DNA of 64,000 nt. Origin: Drosophila persimilis (lineage: Eukaryota; Arthropoda; Insecta; Diptera; Drosophilidae). Of this stretch, positions 36,430-47,054 are shown piece by piece. The DNA lies in assembly GCF_003286085.1 (NCBI RefSeq), contig NW_020825288.1:15376001-15440000 (forward strand). The letters are read 5' to 3'. Within the stretch, counting starts at the first letter, position 1; each line of letters starts with the position of its first letter. The notes beneath the pieces are model-generated. The model made no database searches, was not told the origin of the DNA, and worked only from the letters and a program-made list of their open reading frames with translations. The position numbers were made by a program, and so were the translations under genes.

Positions 36430-39060
36430 GAGAATATTTTAAAAGGCTATAATCTAATTTTCAATTATATCCTACGTAGATTATCCACTTTTTCGCCCAG
36501 TGCAGCGTGTATCTGGATACAATACACACTCGTATGTGATTGGCCGCAAAGTTTTGGCCACACCCACACTTCTTCTTGACAATTAAAGATCAGGGTGGAG
36601 GAGTGGGTGTGTGTGGAGCGTGTGTGGAGCGTGTGTGGAGACGACTTCGATTGCGGTCAGGGCCCGCCGCAGTGTAAATCCCACATTTGGCGGAAGCATC
36701 TGCACGGCCGAATGCGACGGTCGCTGTGCAAACAGTTCGATGCGACCAGGGCAGGGACGACGACTAATGCCTTAATTTATGGTCACCAGATAAACACGGA
36801 ATGATTTAAGGTCCCCGTCCCCGTCGCCGTCGCCGTCCCCGCCCCTCCATCGACTCGAACTCGGGGTCGGACAAGTGTAAAACGTGTGTCCACTAAAATG
36901 CAATTACTTAAACGGAGCGGAACGAACAATGCCACTCGGCTATAAATGTATCTTTTTCGAGTTTAAATATTTGATGAGCTCGCGTCACCTAATAAAATTG
37001 TAAAACACGAACATTTTATTGGGCGAAACTCTTGCCAGCCTTGCCAGTGTCTTCTCCGCAGTTTCTTTTGGGCAACTTGTCGCTTTTATTGAACCCTCCT
37101 CGGGGGAGCCGGCTGGGGGCAAGTTGAGCTAAGTGAATTTTTACGCCACCCCGAACGCAGCCGCGTGCTGCTGCCACAAAAAAAAACCCCCACACACAGA
37201 CAGAGGCACCCAAAAGGAATGCCATCATTTTGAGGCCGAAGTGTTGAGTACCCTTGAAACATCAAATAATTTGATAGCATACAGAAACACACAAAACTTT
37301 AGTTTTATTCAAATGATGTATCCAAAATCGAGTCATTTCGACCCGTAAAACTGCCCGTATGGAAATTTTGGATACGTGGCAAATATCTCATAAACTAATG
37401 AACTTCTTAGCTGTTTGTTGGTGAGACAAGACCCTCTACGAGGGTATAAAAAGATGAGCAGCAGCCACGACTTGCTTGCTTCCTTCTCTAGCAACTTCTG
37501 CTGCTGTTGCAGGAGCAGATGCCGAACGTATTTTTAAACTAATTTTCCAACTGGGAGCATTTCGATGGCATTTAACGTGCCAGCCATCAAGCGGGGCGTC
37601 ATGGTCAAGGGGAAAGAACTGAACTAGAGCCGAAGATAGAGCAGTAGTTGGAGCCGAAGCTGGGGCTGAGGCTGGGGCTGGGGCTGGGATCCATGTTGTA
37701 TCCGGCCAGCCCGTCCGTGTGGCTAGTTGAGCCGTAAATTATTTTAGCGTTTCAATTTGGCCAGAAGGGTGACAGTGGCCATTCGCTGAATGGTTCCCCT
37801 AATAAAGAATATATATGTAGATAGAGCCATCGCCAGCAAGTATTCCAAAACGAAGAGCAAATAAAGTTGGCTAATTCGATTTGATTTGCATTTAGAGCAG
37901 GCAAATTTCGGGCTATTTTTAAGCTGAAATAAAACTAAATTAGACTCAAAAAGACTCCTTGCTCAACTGTCTTAAATACCAATTTAAATTTTATGCGCAT
38001 TAAATAGAAAGACTCATTGGAGTATAAGATATCTGGCGGAGTTACACCCAAAGAAACCCCTTTTAAAATTCCTCTAACCCGGGTCTAAATTTCCTTTTAT
38101 TTAATCCCATTAAAAGGTTCCCATTTTCGAGCCTTACGAGAGAGAAAACATTTATTTCCTCAATTTCTATAGTTTCCTAGTTCATAAATAAATAAATTGC
38201 CATTTATTATTACTCATTTCCGCTCATTAAAGTTCACTTTTTACTCGGGCTTGTTTCAGCCAGTTCAATTTAATTTTGCTTATTACCTTGGACTCGCGTC
38301 TCTCGTCTCTCGGAAGTTTACCTCTCCGTCAGGTGTATGAAAATGTCATTTATTAGCGCATCTCGTCCTGCCGCTGAGGGCCATCAAAAACCGCCGTGCA
38401 GCGCTAAATTTTGCAGGTCGTGAAAGGAAACGTCAGCGAAGATGCATAGCCAAGTTTTTGGCCAAATTTATGACCCCGCCGTAAGCAACCAACAACATAC
38501 GGATACGTACACCCACACACACACACAGATAGAAGTTCATATATGTATATGTATTATGTACCTATATATGAACAGACAGACATCACGTACCCACTTTAAG
38601 CTCTATTTTAAGGTGGTCGCCGGGAACTCATCAAACATTTTATTACTCGGCCATGGAAAAAATTCGCTTGGGTCTCCATTTAAAGCAGACAATTTACTTG
38701 GAATCAGGAGAGTAGAGAAAATTAATGATTCATATTTAAAAATTAAAGATACATATCTACATATGTATAATATCTCACAATCGATTATTGTCTTTCCAGC
38801 TTTTCAAATGTTTCCAAATATTTAGTAACTTTAAAATTGTATAAATCTTTACAGATTAATTTATTATATGTCTATGGTATGTTACAGAAACAAATGGGCA
38901 TAAATATATATGTATATTTTTTGTTTACTTTGCGTTCCATAGCTTATTATTAATTTAAACATTGCAATAAATAATTCTAAGAAAAAATGAACAGTTTTGC
39001 TAATTGATAAGCGTATTAAATGCTTGGCGTACGTATTAATATATACAATAAGACCTTCCC
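36430..39060. other. non-coding stretch, no supported gene
   Basis: Contains GTGTGTGGAGC repeats near 36,608-36,640, a CCGTCGCCGTCCCC run near 36,815-36,845, GGCTGGGGCTG repeats near 37,660-37,690 and a CA run near 38,510-38,528. A TATAAAA box stands at 37,445-37,451 without a good initiator or reading frame behind it. 37.8-39.0 kb is AT-rich. Confidence 0.5.
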
Positions 39061-39111
39061 ATGCAGACCGATAACTACAGTTTTCTGAGTGATTCACATC
39101 CAAGCCGTTTA

Positions 39112-39306
39112 TCAATAGACCTCCACTTGGAGTATGGCCTCGGGGGCTTCGGAGAGCAGGGACTTTCTGCCCCTGGAACGGCGGCACTCGCGGACACTGA
39201 GCCAGCAGTAGTAGAAGTGAACGAGCATCAGGGATATGAAGATAGGTGCACCCACCAAGTACACCATACCGATTTGGTTATCTGTCAGCAGTTCGCCGAA
39301 TCCCAT
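39112..39306 (-). CDS. small single-pass membrane protein, unknown (64 aa)
   Basis: The frame starts with ATG at 39,306 (MGFGELLTDNQIGMVYLVGA) and ends with TAG. Residues about 14-36 form one hydrophobic segment (MVYLVGAPIFISLMLVHFYY). It is followed by a basic cluster (RECRRSRGRK) and a short acidic tail, so the predicted orientation is N-terminus outside, C-terminus in the cytosol. A well-placed core promoter lies upstream (see next entry). I do not recognise a family. The layout resembles the small gene 0.8 kb upstream on the same strand. Confidence 0.55.
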   Translation of the reverse strand: MGFGELLTDNQIGMVYLVGAPIFISLMLVHFYYCWLSVRECRRSRGRKSLLSEAPEAILQVEVY

Positions 39307-39321
39307 GGTGAAGGCTGAAAC

Positions 39322-39352
39322 TGAATTTTTTCCCTTTATACTTTTTTATATA
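39322..39352 (-). promoter_or_regulatory. TATA/Inr core promoter of the small membrane-protein gene
   Basis: On the minus strand TATATAAA (39,352-39,345) lies exactly 30 bases upstream of the A of TTCAGTTT (A at 39,322), which fits the fly initiator TCAGTY. The ATG follows only 16 bases downstream, giving a very short leader. Confidence 0.55.
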
Positions 39353-39606
39353 TCAAAAATTTAAAATTTGTTTCATGACTTTATTCGACTTATTCCATGA
39401 ACAAATGTAATAAACCGTGCTATTTCAAAACTGTGTAAAAACATAATAAGGTGTATATCCGATCTGCAGATGCCGAGTAAAAGTAAGGAAATCATGGTTT
39501 TTGCGGATATATTGCAAATTCGAAGTATGAGAAAGTGGTATACTCATCCAAGTCAACATCCAAGTCTTCAAAAGTTTTCATTTATAAATGAATCACTTAT
39601 AAATGT

Positions 39607-39824
39607 ATAATCACTAGACATCGGATTTTGCATATTTGCATATTTTTAAAGGATTAAGATAGAAAAATTCTGATGACTCGTACTCGCAGCACCTCCGATC
39701 CTCCGATCCCCCAGCCAAGTGCTTTTCAAATATAGTCAAAGGAAATCAATTGAACAAAAATTAATAATGAGCCCACGACTATGCTGATGAATCAAATATG
39801 CAAAATCCGAGGTCTAATAATCAC
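39607..39824. repeat. inverted repeat pair, possible small MITE
   Basis: TAGACATCGGATTTTGCATA near 39,615 matches in reverse complement the right arm ending at 39,824 (CAAATATGCAAAATCCGAGG at 39,793), with 23 of 24 matches in the core. The arms enclose about 155 bases. No clear target-site duplication is seen. Confidence 0.45.
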
Positions 39825-40067
39825 CATAGCTCGCAAATAACTGTTGACACTGTCCGCGTGTCTGATAAAAACCTCTCATTGACGGACACATTGAGAAAAG
39901 GGACTGAAAAGACTCGATCGAATCTGTTTTTGCTCAACTCGAACTTCGCTCAAGCAAAGACCGATTTTTGAGCTGCCTTTCCATGGATGGAATTAGTTAC
40001 ATATGGACTTACATGTGGTTTGTAGATAGCCTCCCAAAAGCTTAAATGATGATCTCCGGTTCTGCGT

Positions 40068-40343
40068 TTAGTAAGCCTCAGCGAGATTTTTAGAGTGGGT
40101 CAGCTTGGTGTTGATGATGTGGGGGCAGCCCGGGCTGACCGACAGACGTACAAGGGGTTGAGGCAGTTGCCGATTTTGTGATCGGAGCCGACGACGATCG
40201 CGAATAAACTGATAGCAATGGCAGCTGTAGCAGACGAGCGTTACCGCGACTATCCCGCCAAATAGTATTAGACACCACGGGCTTATGTTTGGACACTGAT
40301 AATAATAATAAGCCAATAAGTGGGACTTCATCGACCAATCCAT
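40068..40343 (-). CDS. small single-pass membrane protein, unknown (91 aa)
   Basis: The frame runs from ATG at 40,343 (MDWSMKSHLLAYYYYQCPNI) to a TAA. Residues about 22-42 (WCLILFGGIVAVTLVCYSCH) form one membrane segment, followed by a basic cluster (RDRRRLRSQNR) and a polar tail. Hydrophobic segment, then FIRDRRRLRS here and VRECRRSRGRK in the gene at 39.1 kb, give the same plan. The two could be distant tandem paralogs, but pairwise identity is too low to prove it by eye. A GCAGTC initiator-like site with a TATA-like stretch about 25 bases before it lies near 40,460. Confidence 0.5.
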   Translation of the reverse strand: MDWSMKSHLLAYYYYQCPNISPWCLILFGGIVAVTLVCYSCHCYQFIRDRRRLRSQNRQLPQPLVRLSVSPGCPHIINTKLTHSKNLAEAY

Positions 40344-40389
40344 GACAATACCGATGCTCGATACCAGCAGCGCACAAATGAAACTAAAT

Positions 40390-41765
40390 CCCCCGGAGTC
40401 TGTGATTCTTTTTTGCGGTCAAACTGTGATATGAGTTTAATTTATCGCATAAGAATATGACTGCATTTCATATGCTTCTTATATTTATGCATAATTCATC
40501 CAAGAGTAGCTTGAATCACTCATGTAAAGCGTTGAACTCCCAGAGCATTATCATATAGTGCTTGTTTATTGTGTGTGTTGTGTGATTTTTTCGTTCCGAG
40601 TCTGCTGCTGTGGGATTGAGATTGGATATAGAAATGGGAATTCCCCAGCCAGACAAAGACAACTCCTGCTTTGGTCCTGGTCCTAGCTCTGGCTCCACTC
40701 CAACTGGAGCGAGACGCAACTCAATTCAAACTTTGAAATTGTGCGTCGCCGTTCACTGCGACTGCGACTGCGACTGTGACTGCGACTGACGTTTGATGCT
40801 TTATGATGGAGACTGCCAGAGAGATATGTGCCAAATCCCAACAACAACAGCCACTCCGTGCCACCTCATATGATGAGCAAAGTTTTGGTTTAATTTAAAA
40901 TTTGGCCGCAGAAAAATACTACAAGTATAACCGCACTTTTCTCTGAACCGAGCGGGAGCCAACTTAAAGATGCCGCAAAATTCAAAAAACCTGAACTCAA
41001 TTGAATATTCGGTTACCCAAAAAAAAACAAAAAATGAGGAAAGGAAACAACGGGAAATAAGTTGCAGTTCGGGCATTGAAAATCCTTTTGTATTGCTTAA
41101 AATTCTTTCTGTGAAATAAAATTGTTTTTGGCCAACTATGTTCGGGCTCTGTGTTCCGGACTGGTCTGCTGCTCACTCAATGGGGCTGGGGTAAATCGGT
41201 GGTCGGAATAAGTTTGAAACCGTAACAACAACTCCTACACACAACGCACACAGAATGGATATTTCTCATTCAATTTCGCAGGTGTTTGACTCCATGTCGG
41301 AGGAGCCTTTGCATCGAGGAGTGGGCCAGGGGCCAGGTGCCTTTGTCGATTGGGGCGCACGTGGTTCGGTTCATTTTCGGTTCGTTTTGGTTTCCATTCC
41401 CGTTTAAGCGGATTTTCAAATGCATCCCAAATGTGGAATGGCAAAGGGAGCAAATGCTCAGATACTTTGTGGACCCATGCTTGGATTCTCTGCTGACTGA
41501 ATGGATAAACAGGACATTGAGCAAAGTGTTAATGACGTATAGTAATGTGACTATGATGACATACGTACTATGATTGATGGAGGTTGCATATTGCATGGAG
41601 TTCACAAATATTGTATAAAATAAACTAGTATAACACTTTTTGTCGTATAACACTCTCATCATTGTCGAGCTTCTGGTCTGAGAACTACATATAAGAGATA
41701 GGGGAATAAATCAATATTTTTCTTTTCTTTTCAAGATCAAAATTTCAGCTCAATCAGTGCAGTTC
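40390..41765. other. non-coding stretch, no supported gene
   Basis: Contains a CTGCGACTG hexamer-like run near 40,755-40,790. No coding pattern was found; open frames at 40.8-41.1 and 41.2-41.7 kb have no domain. Confidence 0.5.
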
Positions 41766-41770
41766 TTGTC

Positions 41771-42046
41771 ATGTTAAAAGATCAACAAATCAAAAGAAAA
41801 AATTGTATTATCATGAAAAAATTCCTAATAAATAAAGCAAACTATTCAAAGATCAATGAACTGCTGGATCGGTGTTTGGCATTCTCAGATGATATTCTGT
41901 TATATGTTATCATGTTAGAAAATAAGCAAATGTCAATGTATATTTATTATGTTTTAATTGGCTTGAATAGTATCTTCAAATGGGTTCCTCCAACACATCT
42001 TTATCTTTTAACATTCCCTTGGAGTGGCTGTTTACTGCATCTCTAA
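41771..42046 (+). CDS. possible small protein, 91 codons, AT-rich
   Basis: ATG at 41,771 (MLKDQQIKRKNCIIMKKFLI) opens 91 codons in DNA of low GC, where so long a frame is uncommon. The product has two moderately hydrophobic stretches (MYIYYVLIGLNSIFKWV near residues 57-73). AATAAA follows within five bases of the stop (42,050). A weak initiator (TCAGTG) lies near 41,755, but no TATA stands at the right distance. I do not recognise the protein. Confidence 0.3.
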   Translation: MLKDQQIKRKNCIIMKKFLINKANYSKINELLDRCLAFSDDILLYVIMLENKQMSMYIYYVLIGLNSIFKWVPPTHLYLLTFPWSGCLLHL

Positions 42047-44692
42047 CGAATAAAACTTAATTTTTCTCATTATAAAGTTCTGGTTTTTAGTTTGTAAATA
42101 AACCCTTGGTTCTAATACAGATACTTTAGTCTGGTATTTACCCTAATGTTTTGAATAAACTCTTATCTGAGGCCAAGAGATAAAAAGATACTTCGGTATC
42201 TTCATTGTTAAAGATAGCACTGGCCTTTTTCAATTTCCTAGGGAAGGTCGCGAAATCAAACTTTTGATAAAATTGTTCGTCACAGACGTGGTCTTCAAGA
42301 TCGAGATACGCGTATAATCAGAAAATGTTCTATAAAACTATTCTAGGTTCATTGAGTGATTTTTGGATTAGGTTACGCTTCTAGTTCTTCCAAATACTTG
42401 CCTCTGCGCCTCGTCTGGAATTTCCATAAACATTGATGGAATTCAATGAAAACCTCTTCAAAATATAATTAAAGTCCAAAACTTGTAAATAGTTCGTAAT
42501 ATTTAATGTGTGTAAATGCCCGCATTTCCTATTACATGTGATATTGGTTTGCTTTTTGTGAGAAAGCCTAAACCTTAACCCCACCCGGAACCGTATCGTG
42601 TATCCACATACACCCCCCACCCCCCACCCCCCAGCACCATCTTCACCTTCGCCGCACTTTAAAGGCTGGGGCAAACGTGTTGCATACTTTGCGGCGGCAG
42701 CTGCCGTTTGTTTGCCTTCGCCGCTGCCTTTCCGCATTTTATGGAGCCACAGCCGCACAGCCACCCCCCAATGCTTGTTGATGATGCTCGCGATAATGAT
42801 GGTTGGCCACAGACACATTACCCCCGTCCCCTGCCGCCCCTTTACAGCTTGCACCCAGCACCCAGCACCCAGCACCCAGCACCTGTAATTAGATGCGCGA
42901 GTTAAGCTCGTGTGTGCGAAATTAATTAAAACTTTCGCTGCTTAAAGTTGCCGCCGAAAAGAAGAGCACAATAAACTTGAACTTTCATATGAGGCGTGAA
43001 AAGATGCAGCGCGGGGCTGCCTGGGTATCCCCCTTACAAATTGCCAAAAGGACCACACAATGACGGGGCACAAAGTCAAGTGCAAGAGTGGCAAGTACAT
43101 AAGCTCCCAGTCGCCGGGTTGCCACACTCGTAAGTTACAACATAAATCAGAAATGGTTTACCCCCGTCTGTCTTCTCTATCATCGAAGGCCATCAGCAGA
43201 CGGGACTTGTCCGTGGTGCAACCGCTCAAATACGGACATGACACTCACTTCAAGGGACACAGGGATTCTGTAGATGAATCAAATAAAACTACGCCTAAGA
43301 TTCGAATGGTCAGAATGGTTAAGGATTGCTTTGGCCTTGTTCTGGGCCCTCCTCGCACCGATAAGCCAGCCAGGGAATGGCATCTTAAGATAGTGCTATA
43401 CCCGTGTTACCATTTCCTGGTTGAGCTGTTGTTTTTTTGTTATTTGCTCTTCTGGTCGGCATCCCTTCGGCATTTTCCTTGTTGGTTGCTGCTGCTGCTC
43501 CTGGCTGCTTGTTTTCTTCGCTGGGCTGCCCCAACATGCTGCATATTTATGGCATGCCACAAACGTTTATCTAAACTACATAAAGCAATAAAAGTTAAAA
43601 GTCAAATAACTGTACTCCGCTTCCCTCGAAGTTATCCTTTCTGCCCCCCATTCCGATGCTGACGCTGTTGCTGTCGCTGTTGCTGTTGCTGTTGCTCTTT
43701 CGGTTGCTGTTTCTGTTATTGTCTTTGGGTGCTTTTGTGGCAACTACTGAAACAGATGCTCCTGCAGGAGTGTGTATGGGGGATACTCTCCATCCTTGTG
43801 GCTGGGTCTGCGTCTGCCCTTTGGGAAACTGCAGGAAGCTGCCGACAACCGGCAATGATGAGTCTAGTTATGGTTTTGGTTTTGGTTTCGCTGGCAGCAC
43901 CTACGGGAAAAGGTATATCTAAATTATGTGGCAAGTGAAATATGAGAGATACATAAGAAGATCAGATGTATCCATTACAAGAGGTCTGACACTTGCGTTG
44001 GGCAAAATCTTAACTATTTCGAAACATTTGCAGAACTCTCTTCATTAGAATTCCTTTTCTTTATGATAAAATAATTTAATTCAATCATTCTTAAATATTT
44101 TGTTAAGTGTTGTCCTTAAGAATTCTTTATAAATATTGATTGAACGAAGTCTGCCAGTAAAAGTTTCTACGAATCATTCTCCAGAAGACGACCTTCACTC
44201 CGAAATGCTATACCCCTATAGGTTACCCTTTCGTTTGGCTGGCTTCGTCATGATAGCCCTGTCGAGTCCTACAGCGCATTGCCATAGTCGCGAGGACCTG
44301 TTTTATGTATCTGTTTACACTTACAAGCTGTCGATGCGAATCCTGGATAACCGTGAACTGTGTGCTGCAGTCTGGCAGGGACCGACAATCGAGGACCGAG
44401 GACCGAGGACATTGGATCACTGGATGGAGGTTGAACAATCGTCGAATGTCATGCACGTGCACTGCCGCCTCTTGCCTCCTGCCTCCTGCCCCCTGCCCCC
44501 GTTCCCGTTCCTGTTGCTTCTGCTTGTGTGGCATCCTTTTAATCCTTTTGCCAATGCATTGCATTGCATTGCCTTGCATCGAGTTTGATTTCACACGCGA
44601 GCACAAAAACAATAATATTATGCCACAAACACTCGCTGCCAACGAACATGGGCCATGTAATCACACTTGAGCTCCGTTCCCAGCCAAACACA

Positions 44693-44707
44693 GGGGGGGG
44701 GGGGGGG
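44693..44707 (+). repeat. poly-G tract of 15
   Basis: Fifteen G in a row after CCAAACACA. Length may be uncertain because homopolymers are error-prone. Confidence 0.7.
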
Positions 44708-45358
44708 CTGGCTCCCGGAGACCCACTACCGGACTCCCACTCCCACTCCCACGCAGATGCAGTGCGATTGCGAAACTTCATTATATGTCCGTTGGCAGAC
44801 AGGAGGAGCCCCGGCACGAGGCGGAGGTGGCCAATACTTTTCCATTTCAGTTTCTATTTCTGGCTCGGTTCGGCTTTGTTCTCCGGGTCTGTTGTTGCGC
44901 CTTTGGCTGCTGATGGCTCTGGCTCTGGCTCTGGCACGGGCTCTGGCATTGAGCTTGAAAATGTGTTTATTTTCGCAGCCAGCCAGGAGATGCTCGACTC
45001 GCCTCGCCTCGAATCCAAGTGCTGCCATAAAATCGCTGAATCCATCCACGCCGACGACGCAAACAAGCTGCCATATGTGGTGCCCCATCCCCATCGAAAT
45101 CCCCATCAGCATCATCATTCCCGTCTCGAGGCAATTGTTGTGCATGTTTTTGTTATCTGCTGGCTGGTTGGCTGTAAGGAATGCTAATGCCAATGCCAAT
45201 GCCGTGCCATAAGTGCACCTCAGGTGTTGGCCAACTCCTTGCCTCGGCCGGCTTTACTTATGCTGATGCTGATGACATTTGCCAGGCTATTTCTTAACTT
45301 TCCCCGACTTGAAATTAAATTCCAAGTGGCTGCAACTTCTCGGTCTCGGGTTGGGTTG

Positions 45359-45403
45359 TGGATGTGTGGCTGTGTGGCTGTGTGTCTGTGTGTCTGTGTG
45401 TGT

Positions 45404-45434
<31 letters not shown>
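45359..45434 (+). repeat. GT-rich run ending in a poly-G tract of 31
   Basis: A TGTGTGGCTGTGTGTCTG-type run passes directly into 31 consecutive G (45,404-45,434). The junction looks like replication slippage; a gap-filling or sequencing artefact is also possible. Confidence 0.7.
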
Positions 45435-45882
45435 CTTCTGACGACGTGTGCGGGTGCCAAATGAGGCAACTTCGAGTGGCAGTTGGCTAAGGCGGGTCCT
45501 CAACATTTCGAGTCACGCTTTCATTTGCGGCATTGGCCAATATATCAAAGCACTCAAAGTGATTGCATTTAGTAGGGTCCAATCCCAGTCCCACTACCAA
45601 ACCGAAGCCGAATGCGATTCCGAATCGGACGCATTGCCGTCATTATGAACCCCACGCGTTGCACCGGCACGTTCCACACAAACGCACCGTCATCCCCAAG
45701 TGGCAGCCACCATCCGGTAGGAAGAAGTCTGCTTGTTTGTGCTGGTCAAACCCACATCTGTCTGTCCTCCTGCATACGGCATTTTAATTGTCGTACAACA
45801 ATGATCCACCTCCCCCGTACCAGCCTTAATTGGAGCTTCCATGTCCCGGCGAGGACACTTGGTGGGTCGCCAGAAGTGGACA

Positions 45883-46222
45883 TCACAGGCCGTTGAAGGG
45901 CTCCTCGTCGACCGCCCTGCCAATTATCTGGATGAGCTCATTCTTTCCAAGCGATTGGCGCAGCTCCAGCACAAATTGCCCCGATAGGAAGACACTTTCC
46001 GTTAAGTAAATGCCGATGGGCATGGACAGAAATGAATTGCTCTTAATCCTTAATCCTTTTTCATTCAGAAGAGATAATTGTCGAGTCCATACATTTCTTT
46101 GATTACAATATATGAGTACATAAGGGAGCTTATAACTTATAGCTAGTACATTACTTATCAATAGCCAAGACTTACCCAAGAAACCCAAAAGAAACCGCGT
46201 CCCGCCCTCTACTCAGCTTCAT
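45883..46222 (-). CDS. possible two-exon small gene or 3' end of a decayed gene
   Basis: On the minus strand a convincing coding frame at 46,039-45,883 reads NSFLSMPIGIYLTESVFLSG and ends DEEPFNGL-stop. Upstream, MKLSRGRDAVSFGFL (ATG at 46,222) ends at 46,176 before a GTAAGT donor in the phase needed to join at 46,039 (GG|C). The joined product would be 67 residues. The acceptor (AAGAG) lacks a good pyrimidine tract, so the join is doubtful. The region upstream on the same strand is broken coding sequence, so this may be the last part of a larger dead gene. Confidence 0.3.
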
Positions 46223-46329
46223 CTGTTCAGTTCTTCTGGGCAGCTGAGTCGGTCCCAAAATCCTACAACACATACAAAGGCGCAGAAAATAAGTATTTTT
46301 CAGTTCCCTCACACAAGCGAATGGTTCAA

Positions 46330-47030
46330 ATAACAAATTGTTTGTCTTGGGCATGACTGGGTCCGACTGCGCCTCGCCAAAGACTGTGTACTTTTTGTAG
46401 GACTCTGGAACGGACTAGTCAGGGACGAAGGCTAGTCTAAAGCCCCGGCGTCGATCAAAAATGGTATGTGTTCCTGAAGCAGTATCTTGGCAATTATATA
46501 GTCTTTGGTCTTACCTCAAGCTCTTGAGTCTTGCTTATTTTTCACTACTCTTATCATAAGGGCCGGAGGAATCAATGACTGGCTGTCGTGTCATCTCGAG
46601 TTATAGATCCTGGGGGAGACGGAGACTCCGGCTGCTGGAAGAATGACCCCGGAAAGGCCGGAAACGCCAACGGCTGTGGCATAGGCCAGATAGGCCTACC
46701 GGTTCTGAACCAGGAGAACACCAGAACCAACACCAATCCCATTGGCCCAAAACGGGGAGGAGCAGAACTTTGGGGCTGCCAATGTCCTGACTATTGGACC
46801 CAGCAGATTACTAAGGACAACTAGCCCAGGCCTATCTGCTCGTCTAAGAAAGCATTTACTATTAAACCTACATTGGTCTGTTGGGTTATTATTCACCGAT
46901 ATCTAAGACCCGCGTCGCCAGGGCACGTGCTATCGTACCCTGGGCTACGGCGAGTGCCTCAGTAGATGCTTCTATCGGCTGCTTGACCTTTTCACTTGCG
47001 ACTACATCAGGGAGTACTTAAGTGTCTTTG
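46330..47030 (-). pseudogene. broken coding segments, unknown gene
   Basis: Three minus-strand segments have good codon structure. (1) About 47,020-46,905 reads VLPDVVASEKVKQPIEASTE and TIARALATRVLDIG before a GTGAAT donor-like site. (2) About 46,815-46,695 reads LLGPIVRTLAAPKFCSSPFW and NGIGVGSGVLLVQN. (3) About 46,475-46,340 reads GTHTIFDRRRGFRLAFVPD, a TAG, then SVPESYKKYTVFGEAQSDPV. Segments 1 and 2 cannot be joined in phase with the splice sites seen, and segment 3 has an internal stop. I do not recognise the family. The plus strand also stays open here, as an in-register shadow. Confidence 0.35.
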
Positions 47031-47054
47031 TATCTGCACTTGCATCTCAGTGCT

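Larger units (their letters stand above)
42060..45875. other. non-coding stretch with simple repeats
   Basis: Includes CACCCCCCACC runs near 42,610-42,630, CCCAGCACCCAGCA near 42,850-42,880, TTGCTGTTGCTG near 43,670-43,700, TGGCTCTGGCTC near 44,915-44,945 and two poly-G tracts. Overlapping open frames of up to 207 codons at 44.1-45.2 kb on both strands are repeat-driven and lack domains. Confidence 0.5.

Noticed and set aside
37445-37451. TATAAAA box as a promoter
   Set aside because: No initiator at +1 distance and no supported reading frame downstream.
44136-45212. Frames of 150-207 codons on both strands
   Set aside because: They are driven by Gly/Ser and Pro/His simple repeats and a poly-G tract; none has a domain.
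46588-46824. Plus-strand frame opposite the broken minus-strand gene
   Set aside because: It starts without ATG, is Gly/Asn/Pro-rich, and its codons are the in-register complement of the better minus-strand frame.
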